Positions 8,412 to 18,775 of a stretch of 64,000 nt of DNA are shown one piece after another (position 1 is the stretch's first letter; the number at the start of each line of letters is the position of its first letter). Location of the stretch: NCBI RefSeq assembly GCF_018476525.1, contig NZ_JAHCST010000030.1, positions 1-64,000 on the forward strand, given 5' to 3'. Source of the stretch: Acrocarpospora catenulata (GTDB taxonomy: Bacteria > Actinomycetota > Actinomycetes > Streptosporangiales > Streptosporangiaceae). The translations under genes were made by a program, and so were the position numbers. The notes beneath the pieces are model-generated. The model did no database searches. It was given only the letters and a program-made list of their open reading frames with translations, and was not told the origin of the DNA.

Positions 8412-9388
8412 ACGATGTCGGCGTACACGCCCTCCGGGGTCAGCCGCGCCGGGGAGGGCGTGTCGTAGACGACCAGCAGGCGGCCGTCCGACAGCCGGGC
8501 GATGCCCTCCGGGCGGTCCGCGCCCCGGTGCGCGGGCAGTTCGGCGACCAGCGGCGGCGGTGGCCCGAAGTCGTCGCCGGGGCGCCAGCGCAGCACCCGG
8601 AAGGGCCCGTCCGGAACCATCGTCGGACCGGCCAGCACGAGTAACTCGTCGCCGATCGGGCAGAGGTCGCGGATGCCCAGGCCGTCCAGGTCGAGGAAGT
8701 AGGTCCGGTACCGGTGTTCGCCGAGCCGGCCCAAACGCATCCGGGTGGGGTCGCGCGGGTCGGGTTCCGGGCGGATCTCCAGGATCACCGCCCAGCCCCG
8801 CAGCACCGGCCCGCGCAGGCCCACCAGCACCCGCGAGCCGAGCACCGCGATGCCCTCGACGTCGAAGCCGTTGTCCTTGCCCGGCATGTCCAGGAAGGGC
8901 GCCAGATGGGGGTCGTCCGCCACCAGGTCGGTGAGGGTGCGGCCGGGGCCGGACAGGATGGCGGCGGTCCGGTCGCCGTCCCGGCGTACGGGTTCCGGCA
9001 GGCCGTCCCGTTCCACCAGGGGGAGTCGTACCAGGGTGAAACGGTTCTCCTCGCGGAGCACGGTGGCCAGGCGGCGGCGGGCCTTCTCGCCGCTCTGGCC
9101 GGGTTTGACGCGTCTGCGCTTGAGGCTGTGCGAGCCGACCGCCCAGAGCCAGCCGTCGGCCCTGGCCAGGCCCTCGATGTCGGCCTCCTCGTCCGGGCCC
9201 GCGGGCAGGTCCACCAAATCGGCCAGCCGAAACGAGCGGTGGTCCTGGTATGCGCCGTCCCGCCAGGTCAAACGTTCCACTGCCGCGGACTCGTCTCCGG
9301 CGACCCAGAGACATCCGCCGTCCTGGCGTACCGCCGACAGATCGTGATGAACGCCGGTGCCGGGGGTAAAGCGCAGTTCAACATGCAC
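8402..9388 (-). CDS. DUF3616 domain protein
   Basis: The 328-residue protein resembles DUF3616, a predicted beta-propeller family. Recognisable blocks are LSAVRQDGGCLWVAGDES near the start, then DEEADIEGL and DGWLWAVGSHSLKRRR. The function is not known. No signal peptide or membrane helix is seen. The reading frame is open to 9481, but similarity begins at the GTG 9388 (VHVELRF). There is no clear Shine-Dalgarno there; GATAAT lies six bases upstream on the coding strand, so leaderless initiation is possible. The gene is divergent from the membrane-anchored protein starting at 9475. Confidence 0.75.
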   Translation of the reverse strand: MHVELRFTPGTGVHHDLSAVRQDGGCLWVAGDESAAVERLTWRDGAYQDHRSFRLADLVDLPAGPDEEADIEGLARADGWLWAVGSHSLKRRRVKPGQSGEKARRRLATVLREENRFTLVRLPLVERDGLPEPVRRDGDRTAAILSGPGRTLTDLVADDPHLAPFLDMPGKDNGFDVEGIAVLGSRVLVGLRGPVLRGWAVILEIRPEPDPRDPTRMRLGRLGEHRYRTYFLDLDGLGIRDLCPIGDELLVLAGPTMVPDGPFRVLRWRPGDDFGPPPPLVAELPAHRGADRPEGIARLSDGRLLVVYDTPSPARLTPEGVYADIVQV

Positions 9389-9461
9389 GTCCCCATTATC
9401 GGGTAGAGACCTGTTCCCGAAGTGTGATGGTGATCGCACCCGAAAATCACGCGAGTTGCCG

Positions 9462-9467
9462 TACGCT
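9462..9467 (+). promoter_or_regulatory. -10 element for a possible leaderless transcript
   Basis: TACGCT (TANNNT type) sits seven bases before GTG 9475. That spacing puts the transcription start at or next to the start codon. No Shine-Dalgarno sequence and no convincing -35 box are visible. Confidence 0.35.
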
Positions 9468-9474
9468 CCCGTTC

Positions 9475-10437
9475 GTGTCACCTGGGGACTATGGGACTAA
9501 GGCTGTTCCGACGTACGTCGCGGCAGAGGCGGAGACCACGCCACTTCCAAAGATCACGATCCCGGAGCTTCCGCCGCCCCCGCCGTCCAGCAAGAACCTT
9601 GGTGACCTGCCCATGCGGCTGGTTTACCGGACGGTGGCCGGGGTCGTGGTGGTCGCCGCCGTGGCCGTGCTCGCCGCCGCCGTCGTGGTCACCAGAGACG
9701 AGCCGCCCACCCGCCAGGTCGCCGCGCCCAGCATCGTGCCGAGCACGGTGCCGACCACGGTGGCGACCACCGCGGCGGCCCCCGTGCTGACCACCCTCGC
9801 CCCGCCGTCCCCGTCGGCCGCCGCCACCTTGTCGCCGTCCCCCACCGTGGTGGCCAGCGCCAGCCCGGGTTCCACCGCGCTGGCGGCCGGGCTCGCCGAC
9901 CCCCGGGTGCCCGCGTTACCCGTGGTCGAGGAGAAGTTCGGAAAGCTCGCGGGCAGGTCCGCGCCCACCCGCGGGGCGATCAAGGACGAGCGCTCCGGCG
10001 TCAGCATCCCCCGGTTCAGCAAGGAATGGCAGCTGGCCAAGGCGTCCCCGTTCGCCTCCCGGCAGCTGCTCGCCAAGGTCAAGGGCTCGGCCTACCGCGG
10101 CATGCTGGTCTCCTGCCCGGTGCCGATCGAGGTCCAGGAGAGCCTGCGGGACACCGCCTTCCTGGCCGCCCGCTGGACGCTCAACCACCACCCCGCCGGG
10201 GCCACCATCGAGTGGACCGCCTCCCAGGCGATCACCGTGGACGAGCGGCCGGGCTGGCTCCTCGGGTACGAGGTCACCTACACCCTGCGCGGGGACAAGC
10301 GCCGCTCGATGGCGGCCATCGCGCTGGTGGACGTGCCGGAGGCCAAGCCCGCCCTGGTCTTCGTCACGGTGCCGGACACCCAGAAGAAGCGCTGGCGCGA
10401 CATCAACACGGTGATGTCCGGAATTAAGGTGCTTTAG
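9475..10437 (+). CDS. Membrane-anchored protein with Thr/Pro/Ala-rich linker
   Basis: The 320-residue protein has a short cytoplasmic Pro-rich N-terminus (PELPPPPPSS). One transmembrane helix follows at about residues 53-73, then a low-complexity Thr/Ser/Pro/Ala linker to about 140, and a folded extracytoplasmic domain to the end. The C-terminal segment (ALVFVTVPDTQKKRWRDINT near residues 296-315) closely resembles the end of the protein encoded at 43903-45636, so the two are paralogues. No enzymatic motif is seen and the family is not recognised. GTG 9475 is chosen because of the -10-like TACGCT just upstream; ATG 9424 would overlap the divergent gene's promoter. Confidence 0.65.
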   Translation: MSPGDYGTKAVPTYVAAEAETTPLPKITIPELPPPPPSSKNLGDLPMRLVYRTVAGVVVVAAVAVLAAAVVVTRDEPPTRQVAAPSIVPSTVPTTVATTAAAPVLTTLAPPSPSAAATLSPSPTVVASASPGSTALAAGLADPRVPALPVVEEKFGKLAGRSAPTRGAIKDERSGVSIPRFSKEWQLAKASPFASRQLLAKVKGSAYRGMLVSCPVPIEVQESLRDTAFLAARWTLNHHPAGATIEWTASQAITVDERPGWLLGYEVTYTLRGDKRRSMAAIALVDVPEAKPALVFVTVPDTQKKRWRDINTVMSGIKVL

Positions 10438-10489
10438 ACCGCTCTCAGCTGGGGAGATATAGCGCCATCTGGATATCGGGGGGATTCCA

Positions 10490-10981
10490 ATGGCTAATTT
10501 GATCGCTGTCGCGTACGACAACGTGGCCACCGCGATCGCGGTACGGGACAAGGTGCTGCAGCTCCAGCGGGAGCAGCTGATCAACATTCGGGACGCGGCG
10601 ATCGTCGAGCGCACCAAGGACGGCAAGATCAAGCTCAAGCAGACCACGCCCACCACCGCCGCCGGGGCGGCCGGGGGCGCCCTCTGGGGCGGGCTGATCG
10701 GCCTCATCTTCTTCATGCCGTTCATCGGCATGGCGGTCGGCGCGGCGACCGGAGCGGCGATGGGCGCCCTGGCCGACACCGGCGTCGACGACAAGTTCAT
10801 GAAGGACCTCGCGGCCGGCCTCAAGCCGGGCGCCGCCGCCCTGTTCCTGCTCATCGACCAGAGCACCCCGGACAAGGTGATCCCGCAGCTGGCCCCGTAC
10901 GGCGGGCAGATCATCCACACCTCCCTCAGCAAGGAGGCGGAGGAACAGCTCAGGAACGCCGCGGCCGCCGCCCGGGGCTGA
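10490..10981 (+). CDS. DUF1269 glycine-zipper membrane protein
   Basis: The 163-residue protein begins with a small alpha/beta domain (NLIAVAYDNVATAIAVRDKV). A central glycine-rich membrane segment follows (GAAGGALWGGLIGLIFFMPF, then VGAATGAAMGALADTGVDD), and a C-terminal part has VIPQLAPYGGQIIHTSLSKE. This is the DUF1269 family, of unknown function and often linked to stress responses. A strong GGGGGGA lies just before ATG 10490. FtsH follows after 24 bases in the same direction, so the pair is probably one operon and the small protein might be a partner or substrate of the protease (inference). Confidence 0.8.
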   Translation: MANLIAVAYDNVATAIAVRDKVLQLQREQLINIRDAAIVERTKDGKIKLKQTTPTTAAGAAGGALWGGLIGLIFFMPFIGMAVGAATGAAMGALADTGVDDKFMKDLAAGLKPGAAALFLLIDQSTPDKVIPQLAPYGGQIIHTSLSKEAEEQLRNAAAAARG

Positions 10982-11005
10982 ACCCGGGGGACAGGTGGGA
11001 GACCG

Positions 11006-12946
<1,941 letters not shown>

Positions 12947-12951
12947 CCGGG

Positions 12952-14811
12952 TCAGCGTTCGGCCAGCACGATCACCGAGTCGGCGCCACCCAAGGTGACC
13001 GTAGCCGACTTGTCTGGATTTAGTACGACACCGAAGTGGGGTGGCTGGTTGACCCCGGCCGCCAGCCGGTAGCCGATCGCGGTCTCGCCGCGCCGCCGCG
13101 CCGACTCGATCACGGTCGCGAAGTTCACCGGGCCGCCGGTCCGCACGTAGTCGCCCGCCGGGCGCGGGTAGATCTCCGAGCCGTAGGAGTCGAAGAGGTA
13201 GCCGAAGACGTCCGCCAGATGGCGGTTCTCGGCCAGCTGGGCCAGCAGCAGGCCGATCACCGTGTCGCTGATCACGATGTCGTCGGCCTCGGTCACCTCG
13301 GCCAGCGCCCGGTTGTTCTCGTCGTGCATCTCGCTGACGATCGAGTACCGCTCGCCCAGCGCGGCCTGCATGTCGCGGAGCTGGAGCAGCGTCATCAGGG
13401 TCCTGGTGTCGGCGTGGGGGGCCGGGTACCGGTCGTCGGAGAGCACGATCACGTGCTGGTAGAGGCCGACGCCCAGGGACTCCAGCGCGTACCGGTCGGT
13501 GGTGTCGCAGTCCTTGGTGTTCACGGTGAGGTGGCGCAGGCCGGTCAGGCCGGTGCCCGCCTCCGGGTGGTCGGCGGCGATGTCCAGGACCGAGCCGGGG
13601 GCCACGTACCCGTCCAGGTAGCGGACGATCTTGCGGGCCCGGGGGTTCCAGCCCAGCAACAACGTGCGTTCGGCGGTCGTACCGGCCCGTTCCGCGGTGG
13701 TGATGGCCTCCTCGTCGACCGGCGCGCTCCCGGCCGCCAGGCGGATCATCGAGTCGTCGTGGGCGATCACGATGACCTCGTCCGCGGTGCCGATGGGGGT
13801 GTCCGCCGGCGGGTTCAGCACCACCTTGCCCTGCTTGCGTAGGCCGATCACGGTCGCGCCCTTGAAGGCGGTCAGCGCCCGGCCGTACGTGCGACCGGCC
13901 AGGGAGGGGTCGGCGCGCAGGTAGATCTCGCCGTTGTCGAAGTTGAGCAGGTCCATGCAGACGACCGACATGCCGGACTGGCGGGACGACTGCACGATCA
14001 ATCGGGCGGCCGTGTCGTCGGAGTCGACCAGGTGCACGCCGGGGCCGCCCGCCAGCCGGGCCGCCGCCATGTTGCCGGAGCTGGCGATCGCCGCCACCGC
14101 GGGCGGGTGCTCGCCCGCGCGTTTGGCCAGGGCCAGCAGGGTCTTGATGACATGGGCGTCCGGGTCGTCGCCGTGCGGCGAGAGCACCACGACCGAGCGG
14201 GCGCCCTCCAGGTTCATCAGGGCCAGGTCGGCGGGTTCGGTCGGGCGGCCGGTACGGCACACCAGCCGGGTCCGGCCGGTGTCGCCCAGCCGTTGCCTGA
14301 TCTCGTCCTCCATCTGGAGCTTGTCGCGGTCGGCGAGGATCGCGACGACGGAGCCGCGCTGGCTGGCGTGGGCCTGGACCAGCTCGCCGACGATCGTGAA
14401 GATCTGGTCGGACCAGCCGAGGATGACGGTGTGGCCGGTCTCGATGATCCTCGACCTGCCCTTGCGGAGGTCCTCGACCTTGCTCTTCAGGCCGGTCGTG
14501 AGCAGGCTGACCAGCAGGCTCACGATGAAGATGCCGCCCAGCGAGGCGAGCAGCATCAGCGTCAGGTAGGGCATCGTGCCGGAGTCGCTGGCGATCTTCC
14601 CCGGGCTGAGCGTGCGCACCAGCACCGCCCAGGCCGCACCTGGCGCGCCGTCCTTCACCTCCGACGGCGTCAACCAGAGGGTCAGCCCGCCGACCGCCCC
14701 GATCAACACCCCGGACACCAGCGCCAGCCACCCGATCAGCGCCCCGGTGCCCTTGGCCATGGTGTTGTCGAACCAGTACCGCACCCGCTCCCGAACCGAA
14801 GCCCGCGCCAC
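12952..14811 (-). CDS. CASTOR/POLLUX-like ion channel with RCK-type domains
   Basis: The 619-residue protein has two membrane helices (about residues 20-45 and 80-105). The N-terminal part ends in TTGLKSKVEDLRKGRSRIIE, typical of bacterial relatives of the plant CASTOR/POLLUX channels. Two Rossmann-like regulatory domains follow: GHTVILGWSDQIFTIVGEL near 125, and TLLLGWNPRARKIVRYLDGY near 385. It probably forms a tetrameric cation channel gated by a ligand on the cytoplasmic ring. Start GTG 14811 is preceded by AGAGGAGG, far better than upstream alternatives. Its stop lies five bases from the convergent ftsH stop. A 14-base palindrome and a TnpB element lie upstream. Confidence 0.85.
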   Translation of the reverse strand: MARASVRERVRYWFDNTMAKGTGALIGWLALVSGVLIGAVGGLTLWLTPSEVKDGAPGAAWAVLVRTLSPGKIASDSGTMPYLTLMLLASLGGIFIVSLLVSLLTTGLKSKVEDLRKGRSRIIETGHTVILGWSDQIFTIVGELVQAHASQRGSVVAILADRDKLQMEDEIRQRLGDTGRTRLVCRTGRPTEPADLALMNLEGARSVVVLSPHGDDPDAHVIKTLLALAKRAGEHPPAVAAIASSGNMAAARLAGGPGVHLVDSDDTAARLIVQSSRQSGMSVVCMDLLNFDNGEIYLRADPSLAGRTYGRALTAFKGATVIGLRKQGKVVLNPPADTPIGTADEVIVIAHDDSMIRLAAGSAPVDEEAITTAERAGTTAERTLLLGWNPRARKIVRYLDGYVAPGSVLDIAADHPEAGTGLTGLRHLTVNTKDCDTTDRYALESLGVGLYQHVIVLSDDRYPAPHADTRTLMTLLQLRDMQAALGERYSIVSEMHDENNRALAEVTEADDIVISDTVIGLLLAQLAENRHLADVFGYLFDSYGSEIYPRPAGDYVRTGGPVNFATVIESARRRGETAIGYRLAAGVNQPPHFGVVLNPDKSATVTLGGADSVIVLAER

Positions 14812-14897
14812 CCAACCTCCTCTGACGATCACCCAACGGCCCAAGCTACCTCCCACCCCACCCCCTTCCACCCCAAACCAACCAACTACCGAAATAT

Positions 14898-14911
14898 CCG
14901 GTACGTACCGG
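14898..14911. promoter_or_regulatory. Perfect palindrome upstream of the ion channel gene
   Basis: CCGGTACGTACCGG is a 14-base perfect palindrome, 87 bases upstream of GTG 14811. It is placed like an operator. No regulator gene is adjacent, and the TnpB element begins about 50 bases further away. Confidence 0.35.
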
Positions 14912-14965
14912 GCCTCGCGGCCATGGCGCGTGGGAGCCGGCCGGGACGTCCTAAGCTTTGGTGGC

Positions 14966-15130
14966 TTGACATCCTCCCCTGCTTGAAAGCGGGGGATTCC
15001 AACTCATCTCACACGGAAAGGAGGACAAGTTGAGGTTCGCGGTTCACAGGCCCGGCATCCCGGTCGCCTCCCCGCGCCTTCACCGCATGCCCTGCGGCGA
15101 TATCCCGGATGTTCCTGGCCGCGTTCACGT
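14966..15130 (-). ncRNA. Predicted omega/reRNA at the tnpB 3' end
   Basis: In characterised IS200/IS605 elements the guide RNA is made from the 3' end of tnpB through the right-end hairpin. Its guide is the host sequence immediately beyond the right end. Here the hairpin at 14976-14995 lies 13 bases past the tnpB stop, as expected. If the element ends around 14966, the guide on the minus strand would begin with GCCACCAAAGCTTAGG, read leftward from 14965. The 5' limit at about 15130 is a guess from typical lengths. Everything except the hairpin is inference. Confidence 0.4.
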
Positions 15131-16202
15131 CGGCGTTGGCGGCGTATCCGCAGGACCGGCACCGGAAGACGGCTTGGCTCTCGCGCGCCTCCCGATCCAC
15201 GATCCCGCACACCGAACAACACTGCGAGGTGTAAGCGGGGCTGACCTTGACGACCCTGCCGGGCGCTTTCTGCTCCAGCCGGGTGACGAGCAGGCCCCAG
15301 CCGGCGGCGAGAATGCCGCGGTTCAGGCCCGCTTTGGCGCGGACGTTCCTGCCCGGTGCTTCGATGGTGCCTCTGGCCGAACGTGTCATGTTTCTGACCT
15401 TGAGGTCTTCGACCGCGATGACGTCGAAACGGCGGGCCAGGCCGGTAGAGGTCTTCTCGGCCCAGTCCTTGCGCCGGTCCCTCTCGCGGGCCTTCAGCTT
15501 GGCGATCGCGGCCTTGACCCTGCCGCGCCGGCTGGAGCCGCGCCCGGCCCGCGCGAGTCGGCGCAGCAACCGCAACAGGCGCGCCTTCTCAGAATCCCGC
15601 AGGGTGGGCGCGTTCAGCAGCTCCCCGGTCGAAACCGCCGCACTGACGGCCACGCCACGATCAACGCCGGCCACCTCACCGGTTCCCGGCGCCGGGATGG
15701 GCTCGGGGATCGCCGCGAACGCGACGAACCAGCGGCCCGCCCGGTCGCGGGTGACGCGGAAGGACTTGGCCCCTTCGGGGACGGCCCGGGACCAGCGGAA
15801 GCGGACCCAGCCGACCTTGGGCACCTTGACCTCGCCGACGTTGCGGGAAAGGCGGCGCACGTCACCGGCCTTTACGGCGACGATCCGGAAGCCTTCACCC
15901 TGGCCGCGTTTCCGCCATGCCGGCCGCTTGTGGGTTCTGGCGAAGAAGTTCGCCATCGCCTGGGCGAAGTCCTTCAGTGCCTGCTGCTGGACGATGATCG
16001 AACCGGCGCGCAGCCAGTCGAATTCGGCGCGCGCTTCGGTCAGCTGCCTGCACTGTTCGGCGAACCCGGGAGCGGATTTACGGCCCGGCTTCCAGAAAGA
16101 GTGCTGTTCAACGGCCAAATTCCACACGAACCGCGCATGCCCGCAATGCTCCGACAGTGCCGCCTCCTGGGCAGGCGTCGGAGAAAGCCGGTAGCGGGAC
16201 AT
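15009..16202 (-). CDS. tnpB: RNA-guided endonuclease TnpB
   Basis: The 397-residue protein has the N-terminal helix-turn-helix/WED-type region (RYRLSPTPAQEAALSEHCGH) and a split RuvC nuclease. The three catalytic acids are present: D181 (GVDRG), E265 (VEDLKV) and D358 (NADVNAARN). The zinc ribbon cysteines C329/C332 and C348/C351 are also present, so it looks active. TnpB cuts DNA matching its omega RNA guide next to a short TAM, which helps keep the element at its donor site. ATG 16202 gives the family's usual N-terminus; upstream codons read into the left-end hairpin. No clear Shine-Dalgarno was seen. Confidence 0.92.
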   Translation of the reverse strand: MSRYRLSPTPAQEAALSEHCGHARFVWNLAVEQHSFWKPGRKSAPGFAEQCRQLTEARAEFDWLRAGSIIVQQQALKDFAQAMANFFARTHKRPAWRKRGQGEGFRIVAVKAGDVRRLSRNVGEVKVPKVGWVRFRWSRAVPEGAKSFRVTRDRAGRWFVAFAAIPEPIPAPGTGEVAGVDRGVAVSAAVSTGELLNAPTLRDSEKARLLRLLRRLARAGRGSSRRGRVKAAIAKLKARERDRRKDWAEKTSTGLARRFDVIAVEDLKVRNMTRSARGTIEAPGRNVRAKAGLNRGILAAGWGLLVTRLEQKAPGRVVKVSPAYTSQCCSVCGIVDREARESQAVFRCRSCGYAANADVNAARNIRDIAAGHAVKARGGDRDAGPVNREPQLVLLSV

Positions 16203-16271
16203 GGCCAGGAGTTTACCGAGACCCACCGACAGAAAACGGAGCCGGAAGTGCCGCGCTGTTCCGCATTTCCT

Positions 16272-16291
16272 CCCCGCCTTGAAGGACGGGG
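16272..16291 (-). repeat. Left-end hairpin of the TnpB element
   Basis: CCCCG-CCT with loop TGA, then AGG, a bulged A, and CGGGG. It matches the right-end hairpin at 14976-14995 in length, in the CTTGAA core and in orientation, as expected for subterminal palindromes recognised by an HUH transposase. Confidence 0.65.
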
Positions 16292-16312
16292 CATCCACGC
16301 TGGAGGCATCCG

Positions 16313-16915
16313 GTGACGAAGGTCGTGTTGGCTTCAGCTTCGCCGGCTCGGCTCGGGGTGCTCCGGGACGCGGGGCTGGAGCCGAAAGTAATTGTCAGCG
16401 GGGTGGACGAGGAGGCGATCGCCGCCGCCACTCCCGGGGAGCTGTGCCTGGCGCTGGCCGAGGCCAAGGCGCGGGTGGTGGCGGGCGGGCTCAGCGGCGA
16501 CGTGCTCGTTGTCGGATGTGATTCCGTGCTCGAATTCGAAGGCGTCGCGTACGGGAAACCGCGTTCTCCAGAGGAGGCCGTCGCGCGGTGGACGGCGATG
16601 CGCGGGCGGACCGGTCAGCTGCTCACCGGGCATTGCGTGATCGATGTGGCCACTGGCCGTGCCGCGTCGGAGGTCGGTTCTTCGGAGATTCGGTTCGGCA
16701 GTCCCAGCGACGCCGAGATCGCCGCCTATGTGGCCAGCGGTGAGCCGCTCCGCGTGGCGGGCGCCTTCACCCTGGATGGGCTGGGCGGCTGGTTCATCGA
16801 CGGGATCTCGGGCGATCACGGCAACGTTCTGGGGATTTCGCTGCCGCTGCTGCGGCGCCTTTTCGGGCGGCTGGGTTATCCGGTGACCGCGCTCTGGCGG
16901 GAGAACGTCAGTTGA
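16313..16915 (+). CDS. maf: Maf-like nucleoside triphosphate pyrophosphatase
   Basis: The 200-residue protein opens with [19 protein letters not shown], the Maf signature with the phosphate-binding Ser and Arg. It continues with [10 protein letters not shown] and KPRSPEEA, and ends with [15 protein letters not shown]. Maf enzymes hydrolyse non-canonical or modified dNTP/UTP/CTP to monophosphates, in house-cleaning or division control. GTG 16313 has GGAGG seven bases upstream. The TnpB element ends about a dozen bases before it, so any original upstream partner has been separated. The last eight bases overlap the convergent phosphotransferase gene. Confidence 0.9.
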   Translation: MTKVVLASASPARLGVLRDAGLEPKVIVSGVDEEAIAAATPGELCLALAEAKARVVAGGLSGDVLVVGCDSVLEFEGVAYGKPRSPEEAVARWTAMRGRTGQLLTGHCVIDVATGRAASEVGSSEIRFGSPSDAEIAAYVASGEPLRVAGAFTLDGLGGWFIDGISGDHGNVLGISLPLLRRLFGRLGYPVTALWRENVS

Positions 16916-17870
16916 AGTAGCTGTTCAGGTAGGTCCAGGACGCGGTGATGTCCTCGGTGGCGTGGTGCGGACGGCGGAGTTCCTCGACGAAAATGGCGAT
17001 GTCGTTGGCCTCCCACCACAACCGGAACAAGTCCAGACCTTCCCGGGTGACCTGGTGTCCGGTGGCCTGGGTGTATTCGGTGAGGATGCCGTCGTCGGCC
17101 AGCATCCACAGATCGCGTTCCGGCGGGGCGATCCGCACGGTCTCCCAGTCGATGAGGTGGAGGCCGTTCGCATTCCGGAGGAGATTGCCGGGGTGGGGTT
17201 CGCCGTGGGTGATCACCCAGGTTGGGACGGTGTTCCGTACCTGCTCGGCCAGCCGGTCGAACTCGCCGAGCAACTGAGTGACATACCCGGCCTTCTTCGT
17301 CAGCAGTTCCCGCGCCGGTTCGGCGAACGGTCCTCCCGTCCAGGGCTTCTCCAGGTCGTTCAACGCGGCTTCGAGTGCGTCTCTGCCGGGAAGACGCAAC
17401 TCAATGCGCGAAGCCGGGACCGTCGTCGTCCGTTTGGCCCGATGCAGCTCGATCAGCAGTTTGAGCACTTCCGCCTTGTCTTCCGCCCGGTGCTCGCCGA
17501 ATGCCCCGGCCACACCGTCAACCACCGGAAACAACGAAACGGCGTACCGGCCGTCGAGCCGCACCACCGGGAACCCGTTCCGATCCGGAACCGGCGCAAC
17601 CACGAATTCGAGCCCGGCATCCCGCCGAAGCGCCACCGCCGTCCCGAAAGCCTGCCCCAGACCCTCGAAACGCCTCGCGCGCCCGTTTTTCGCGACCCCA
17701 AGATCGTCAACTGTCACGAACCACGCCTGCCCACCGGAATCCACCCCCGACCAGTGGTAGCTCCCGGCCCCCATCGGAAGATACGCCAGCGCCGGCACAT
17801 CAATTTCCCACGCCTCGGCCAGCTTCGCAGTCAGCGCGCTCTCTTCCACACCTTCCGGTCTGTCTTTCAT
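16908..17870 (-). CDS. APH-family phosphotransferase
   Basis: The 320-residue protein has the aminoglycoside-phosphotransferase/choline-kinase fold. The catalytic loop reads [11 protein letters not shown] (about residue 220) and the metal-binding motif reads LIDWETV. Oddity: the usual catalytic Asp of the HxDxxxxN motif is Glu here, a variant I believe recurs in some actinobacterial members, so activity is not excluded. The substrate is unknown; these genes are often called aminoglycoside or spectinomycin phosphotransferases without proof. The C-terminal [15 protein letters not shown] extension overlaps the 3' end of maf. Confidence 0.75.
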   Translation of the reverse strand: MKDRPEGVEESALTAKLAEAWEIDVPALAYLPMGAGSYHWSGVDSGGQAWFVTVDDLGVAKNGRARRFEGLGQAFGTAVALRRDAGLEFVVAPVPDRNGFPVVRLDGRYAVSLFPVVDGVAGAFGEHRAEDKAEVLKLLIELHRAKRTTTVPASRIELRLPGRDALEAALNDLEKPWTGGPFAEPARELLTKKAGYVTQLLGEFDRLAEQVRNTVPTWVITHGEPHPGNLLRNANGLHLIDWETVRIAPPERDLWMLADDGILTEYTQATGHQVTREGLDLFRLWWEANDIAIFVEELRRPHHATEDITASWTYLNSYFN

Positions 17871-17984
17871 GGGGCGTGATTATGCCCCTGTCCGTGGCGC
17901 CGCTTCGACCGGTTAACCAGCGGGATTCGTAGTGGCGAGGCGGGTCGATCGCGGGTAGGCGGGGGAAGCGCTAGCCTGCCGGGC

Positions 17985-18755
17985 ATGAGTGGGATTGGGC
18001 GGCCGGTTCGGCAGGGTGTGGGCGGATTCTTCGAGGGGGTGGGGTTTTTCTTCAAAGGGCTGGGGTGGACGGCCCGTTATCCCCGGTGGTGGCTGTTCGG
18101 GCTGATCCCGGCGTTGATCGCGTTCGTGCTCTATGTGGTGGCCTTAATCTGGCTCGGCACCAACGCGGGCGACATCGCCGCCTGGATGACGCCGTTCGCC
18201 GACGACTGGAGCTGGCAGGGGCTCTTCCGCACCCTGATCGGCATCGTCATCTTCGTCGCGGGGCTGGTGCTTTCCGTCGTCACCTTCGCCGCCGTCACCC
18301 TCGCCATCGGCGGGCCGTTCTACGACAAACTCTCGGAGAAGGTCGAAGAGTCGATGGGCGGCGTGCCCAACGACGACACCCCGTTCTGGCAGGCCCTGTT
18401 CCGGTCCATCCGGGACAGCATCGTCACCCTCATTCTGGTGCTGATGTTCACGATCCCCCTCTTCATCCTGGGTTTCGTCCCCGTCATCGGCCAGACCGTC
18501 GTCCCCGTGCTCGGCGCCGCGGTCTCCGGCTTCTTCCTCACCGTCGAACTGACCGCCCTCGCCATGGAACGCCGCCGCATTCAGCGCAAGGCCCGCTTCG
18601 CCATCCTCCGCGCCAACAAGGGCCTGGCCCTCGGCTTCGGGGTGGCCGTTTTCCTCACCTTCCTCATCCCCTTCGCCGCCGTTCTCACCATGCCCGGCGC
18701 GGTGGCCGGCGCGGCCCTTCTGGTTCGGGTACGGCTGACGCCTGAGGTGCGGTAG
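17985..18755 (+). CDS. EI24 domain membrane protein
   Basis: The 256-residue membrane protein belongs to the EI24/CysZ family: VRQGVGGFFEGVGFFFKGLGW at the N-terminus, PRWWLFGLIPALIAFVLYVV as first helix, AIGGPFYDKLSEKVEE in the middle and about six helices overall. CysZ is a sulfate permease, but actinobacterial EI24 proteins are uncharacterised. It stands alone: divergent from the phosphotransferase (114 bases) and convergent with the next gene (20 bases). ATG 17985 directly precedes the conserved N-terminus. Confidence 0.85.
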   Translation: MSGIGRPVRQGVGGFFEGVGFFFKGLGWTARYPRWWLFGLIPALIAFVLYVVALIWLGTNAGDIAAWMTPFADDWSWQGLFRTLIGIVIFVAGLVLSVVTFAAVTLAIGGPFYDKLSEKVEESMGGVPNDDTPFWQALFRSIRDSIVTLILVLMFTIPLFILGFVPVIGQTVVPVLGAAVSGFFLTVELTALAMERRRIQRKARFAILRANKGLALGFGVAVFLTFLIPFAAVLTMPGAVAGAALLVRVRLTPEVR

Positions 18756-18775
18756 CCCGTATCGGGGGTCCTGCC

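Larger units (their letters stand above)
14966..16300 (-). mobile_element. Solo TnpB (IS200/IS605 group, IS1341-like) element
   Basis: One tnpB gene is flanked by two short hairpins in the same orientation: 14976-14995 (nine-base stem, loop GA) beyond its 3' end and 16272-16291 before its 5' end. Both contain CTCCCC...CTTGAA...GGGG. This is the standard arrangement of IS200/IS605-group ends (right end 3' of tnpB, left end 5'). There is no tnpA, so it could move only with help from an HUH transposase elsewhere. The exact boundaries are uncertain by several bases. The element separates the ion channel gene from maf and has left maf with its own Shine-Dalgarno intact. Confidence 0.75.
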
